A DNA stretch of 64,000 nucleotides, from NCBI GenBank assembly GCA_021848145.1, contig JAJZMX010000004.1, positions 372,001-436,000 on the forward strand. Direction: 5' to 3'. Under the pieces are notes generated by a model. It saw only the letters and a list, made by a program, of their open reading frames with translations. It did not search any database and had not been told where the DNA came from. This DNA comes from a bacterium. GTDB taxonomy: Bacteria > Patescibacteriota > Saccharimonadia > Saccharimonadales > UBA4665. A program made the translations under genes and the position numbers. The stretch's first letter is position 1, and each line of letters opens with the position of its first letter. Shown in pieces: positions 61,898 through 64,000 of the stretch.

Positions 61898-62872
61898 TTA
61901 AATTTTCCTTAACTCCGGCAACACTTCCTTGCCGATCATATCAATTAGACCCTCCTGGTCAAGTGCAGTGCTCTGAATACCTACTATATCCGCCTTAATA
62001 TCTTTAACTAACGGAGCATAGGTATCGATGAATTCTTGAGCCGACGTTAATACACTATAACTTGATATAACATCTTGCTTAGATAAACTGTCGGCCTCGT
62101 TTTGCAGTATTTGAGGATCAGTTGCGCTACCCCGACTTGGAGACCTTAACCCACGCCAAGACCTTAAAGCTCGCCAAGCCTCATCCTCGCTATGAGCAAA
62201 TACTGACCAATGCGTAGCCAATACATCAAGTTTCTTGCCAGCAGAAGCTTCTATTGCAGGCTTAATAACAGTATCAAGTGATTCAGAAGCCTTCTTAACA
62301 CTGGTAATTAGGCCCTCTGCAATCCTGCCGGTTAAAGTTGCAGTTTGGGAACCCGCGGCGGCTATATAAATCGGCACCTTATGTAACGGAGGGCTATATA
62401 GTTTAGCGTTATTAGTTATGTAGTAGTCGCCTCTAAAAGTAAGCTTTTCCCCGTCCAGTAGTTTACGCATTATTTCAACGGATTCTTTTAATCTAGCTGC
62501 TCTTTCCTTATATTCCGGAAAGGCTATCCCTAATGGAGCTTCATTAATCATCTCTCCTGAGCCAATTCCTAAGCTAAAGCGACCACCGCTTAAACGATCA
62601 ACAGTAGCCGCAGCCTGTGCAACAATAGCCGGGTGATATCTGAATAGAGGAGTTGTAACAGCTGTTATTAGCTGTACTTTTTCAGTCATTGATGCAATTG
62701 CACCTAAAGTCGTAAAAGCAAATCCACTTGCGCCACTATCCTCAACCCATGGGTGAAAATGCTCTGAAACCATTAGCCCATCAAAACCTGCAAGTTCTGC
62801 AACTTTCGCATGCCTAACCAATACTTCGGGCTGATACTGTTCATGCCCTAAAAACCAATAAAACTTTGCCAC
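61898..62872 (-). CDS. LLM-class F420-dependent oxidoreductase-like (FGD-type)
   Basis: 324 aa. GFDGLMVSEHFHPWVE, AITSMTE-type strands (GAIASMTEKVQLITAV), VDRLSGGRFSLGIGSGE and VPIYIAAAGSQTA. The overall pattern is close to the F420-dependent glucose-6-phosphate dehydrogenase/hydride transferase branch (TIGR03557-like), in which the EHFHPW segment is typical. Forms a two-gene unit with the downstream LLM protein. Confidence 0.88.
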   Translation of the reverse strand: MAKFYWFLGHEQYQPEVLVRHAKVAELAGFDGLMVSEHFHPWVEDSGASGFAFTTLGAIASMTEKVQLITAVTTPLFRYHPAIVAQAAATVDRLSGGRFSLGIGSGEMINEAPLGIAFPEYKERAARLKESVEIMRKLLDGEKLTFRGDYYITNNAKLYSPPLHKVPIYIAAAGSQTATLTGRIAEGLITSVKKASESLDTVIKPAIEASAGKKLDVLATHWSVFAHSEDEAWRALRSWRGLRSPSRGSATDPQILQNEADSLSKQDVISSYSVLTSAQEFIDTYAPLVKDIKADIVGIQSTALDQEGLIDMIGKEVLPELRKI

Positions 62873-62937
62873 TAAAACTATTATATGACATGTTCTATTA
62901 TTGAGTATGACTTAATACTAAGACAAGATTACTAATC

Positions 62938-64000
62938 CTATTTCCCAGATTCTTTGTAATATCTACGCCAAATTAATTTATGAATCGGGACAAAACGCGG
63001 TAAATCTCTTAGCCCAGGGATAAAGGGCACCAACAACAGTATAGCTGTAGCTAAACCGGTAAGATAAATTGCTATTAAATCTACATTTGCGGAAGTGCTA
63101 AAACCTGGGATTTGATACCAGAGGCTATACAACCAAAGCCAAGGCTGGCCTGGGTAAGATCCTGATTCATTCATCACACCCCACTGTGTGCCATACAAAT
63201 GCTCCTTCTTTGCAATGGACGAGAAGTAGTTGCCGTCTTCAATAAACAATAAGGGCTTCGTATAGTCAGTTCCGTAAAATTTTTGTTGTGACAAAAGGGC
63301 TGTATCAATAGCTCCAGTTTTGGCTAAAGCGAACTCACTAGCAATAATTTCAGGGACTGGCCCATCATTAGCCTTGGGTACTATAGGTACTCCGTTTATA
63401 AACTTAACCTTCTTCAGCACGGTTAGATATGAATTAGACCAGGATTTTTGTAATGACTTAGCAGCAGATTTGAAGATTAATATAGCATCCTTTAACTTTG
63501 CGTTATTTGGTTGTAATTTGCTTAAGGGAGAAAGTACAAAAGTATTAGCGGAATTTATAGGTTGATGAACTCCTGCAAGCATTTGCCAAGATATGCCGCC
63601 AAGCTTCTGAACCATTCCTGATCCGTTATTGTAAGGAGGTCCATAGGTTGCTGTAACGCTTGTTCCTGCTAACTCGCTGGCTGCAGTAGCCATAAAATCA
63701 GCCGGAGCTACTCTGGACCAAGATGCAACAGTTACTGGAGGCTGGTCTGGTGATGACAATATTCCGGCGAGCAGAATAACTAAAACCAGCACAACTAAAG
63801 TAGCAATAGAACCTTCCTTAATAATGTCATAACGTTTTTTAGGGCCTCTCCATTCAGCGGCTTCGGCCACTTTTAATGCTTTCTTTTGCTGCTTAGAATG
63901 GGCTTTTTGAATAGGATGAGAGACTCCCCTTATACGAACTAGCAATATGTGAATTCCAACAACAGATACCAAGATTAAAGGAATAAGAACAATATGCCAG
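62938..64000 (-). CDS. cytochrome b-family protein with actinobacterial-type C-terminal extension, cut by window edge
   Basis: C-terminal part; the frame is open to the right edge, giving WHIVLIPLILVSVVGIHILL just before the former start. LVRIRGVSHP is the end of the cytochrome b N-terminal unit. Then come a basic linker, a helix (TLVVLVLVILLAGIL), SSPDQPPVT, a large soluble region with APADF, ELAGTS, YGPPYN, FYGTDYTKPLLFI and GVMNESGSYPGQ, and a last helix ending VPFIPGLRDLPRF. From memory this tail is seen in actinobacterial cytochrome b proteins. Suggests a bc-like redox complex, unusual in CPR. Confidence 0.75.
   Translation of the reverse strand, partial: WHIVLIPLILVSVVGIHILLVRIRGVSHPIQKAHSKQQKKALKVAEAAEWRGPKKRYDIIKEGSIATLVVLVLVILLAGILSSPDQPPVTVASWSRVAPADFMATAASELAGTSVTATYGPPYNNGSGMVQKLGGISWQMLAGVHQPINSANTFVLSPLSKLQPNNAKLKDAILIFKSAAKSLQKSWSNSYLTVLKKVKFINGVPIVPKANDGPVPEIIASEFALAKTGAIDTALLSQQKFYGTDYTKPLLFIEDGNYFSSIAKKEHLYGTQWGVMNESGSYPGQPWLWLYSLWYQIPGFSTSANVDLIAIYLTGLATAILLLVPFIPGLRDLPRFVPIHKLIWRRYYKESGK

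Noticed and set aside
1-64000. Alternative genetic code with TGA as glycine, as in some CPR lineages
   Set aside because: TGA ends many genes cleanly, including ATGA overlaps, and reading through would extend into the next genes. Standard code fits.

Overview
The window looks like a chromosome segment of a Patescibacterium (Candidate Phyla Radiation), most likely a soil or environmental Candidatus Saccharibacteria (TM7). I infer this from the PrgI / split VirB4 / VirB6-like secretion locus, the single type IV prepilin, the dense overlapping genes, and the many small unrecognised proteins. TGA is used as a stop, so this is not a code-25 lineage. Several genes look actinobacterial in type: luciferase-like F420-type oxidoreductases, a cytochrome b with a long tail, and a PH-like small protein. 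That would fit an epibiont taking genes from actinobacterial hosts. No rRNA, intact tRNA or CRISPR array was recognised.

Layout. 1-4.2 kb: three GT4 glycosyltransferases (the first cut by the window edge) and a convergent Wzx-type flippase, so surface polysaccharide. 4.4-12.2 kb: a GC-richer minus-strand operon of VirB2-like pilin, VirB6-like channel, PrgI, a VirB4 split in two, a CHAP peptidoglycan hydrolase and a coupling ATPase. 12.4-18.9 kb: accessory island with an HTH-Panacea/DUF2130 pair, a small-protein/KTSC cassette, a DUF262-HNH nuclease with an EcoRI-family adenine methylase and a C-protein-like regulator, and a PLD protein beside a decayed (probable serine recombinase) gene. 18.9-27.5 kb: two divergent, tightly overlapped operons of nine genes: AroE, a TIM-barrel isomerase and a CofE-like amide ligase one way; a Gfo/Idh oxidoreductase, archaeal-type MetK, HprK-like kinase, GT-A glycosyltransferase, IMPase and methyltransferase the other way. 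This reads as an undescribed small-molecule biosynthetic locus and is the most interesting part of the window.

27.5-34 kb: UDP-glucose dehydrogenase, a zone of diverged repeats and tRNA-3'-end-like fragments, a prepilin, a Doc/AbrB toxin-antitoxin pair, an EamA-like transporter and small proteins. 34-39.4 kb: TypA, DEAD-box helicase and RRM protein (a cold/RNA-handling set with structured leaders), then a frameshifted DHA2 drug transporter. 39.6-49.8 kb: cupin, hydrolase, a histidine kinase with a receiver protein, a second histidine kinase whose phospho-acceptor His is Asp, decayed genes and a two-HKD phospholipase D protein. 49.8-64 kb: cyclopropane fatty acid synthase, three unknown small genes, alpha/beta hydrolase, GH5 glycosidase, rhodanese plus Fur-family regulator with a clear operator, HTH-Nudix plus a P-loop kinase/CYTH fusion, metallo-beta-lactamase fold protein, isochorismatase-like protein, GDPD, two LLM oxidoreductases, and the C-terminal part of an actinobacterial-style cytochrome b running off the right edge.

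A recurrent regulatory theme is -10 hexamers lying only 7-11 bases before the start codon with no Shine-Dalgarno sequence, which suggests that many transcripts are leaderless. Genes inside operons mostly use overlaps or Shine-Dalgarno sites instead.
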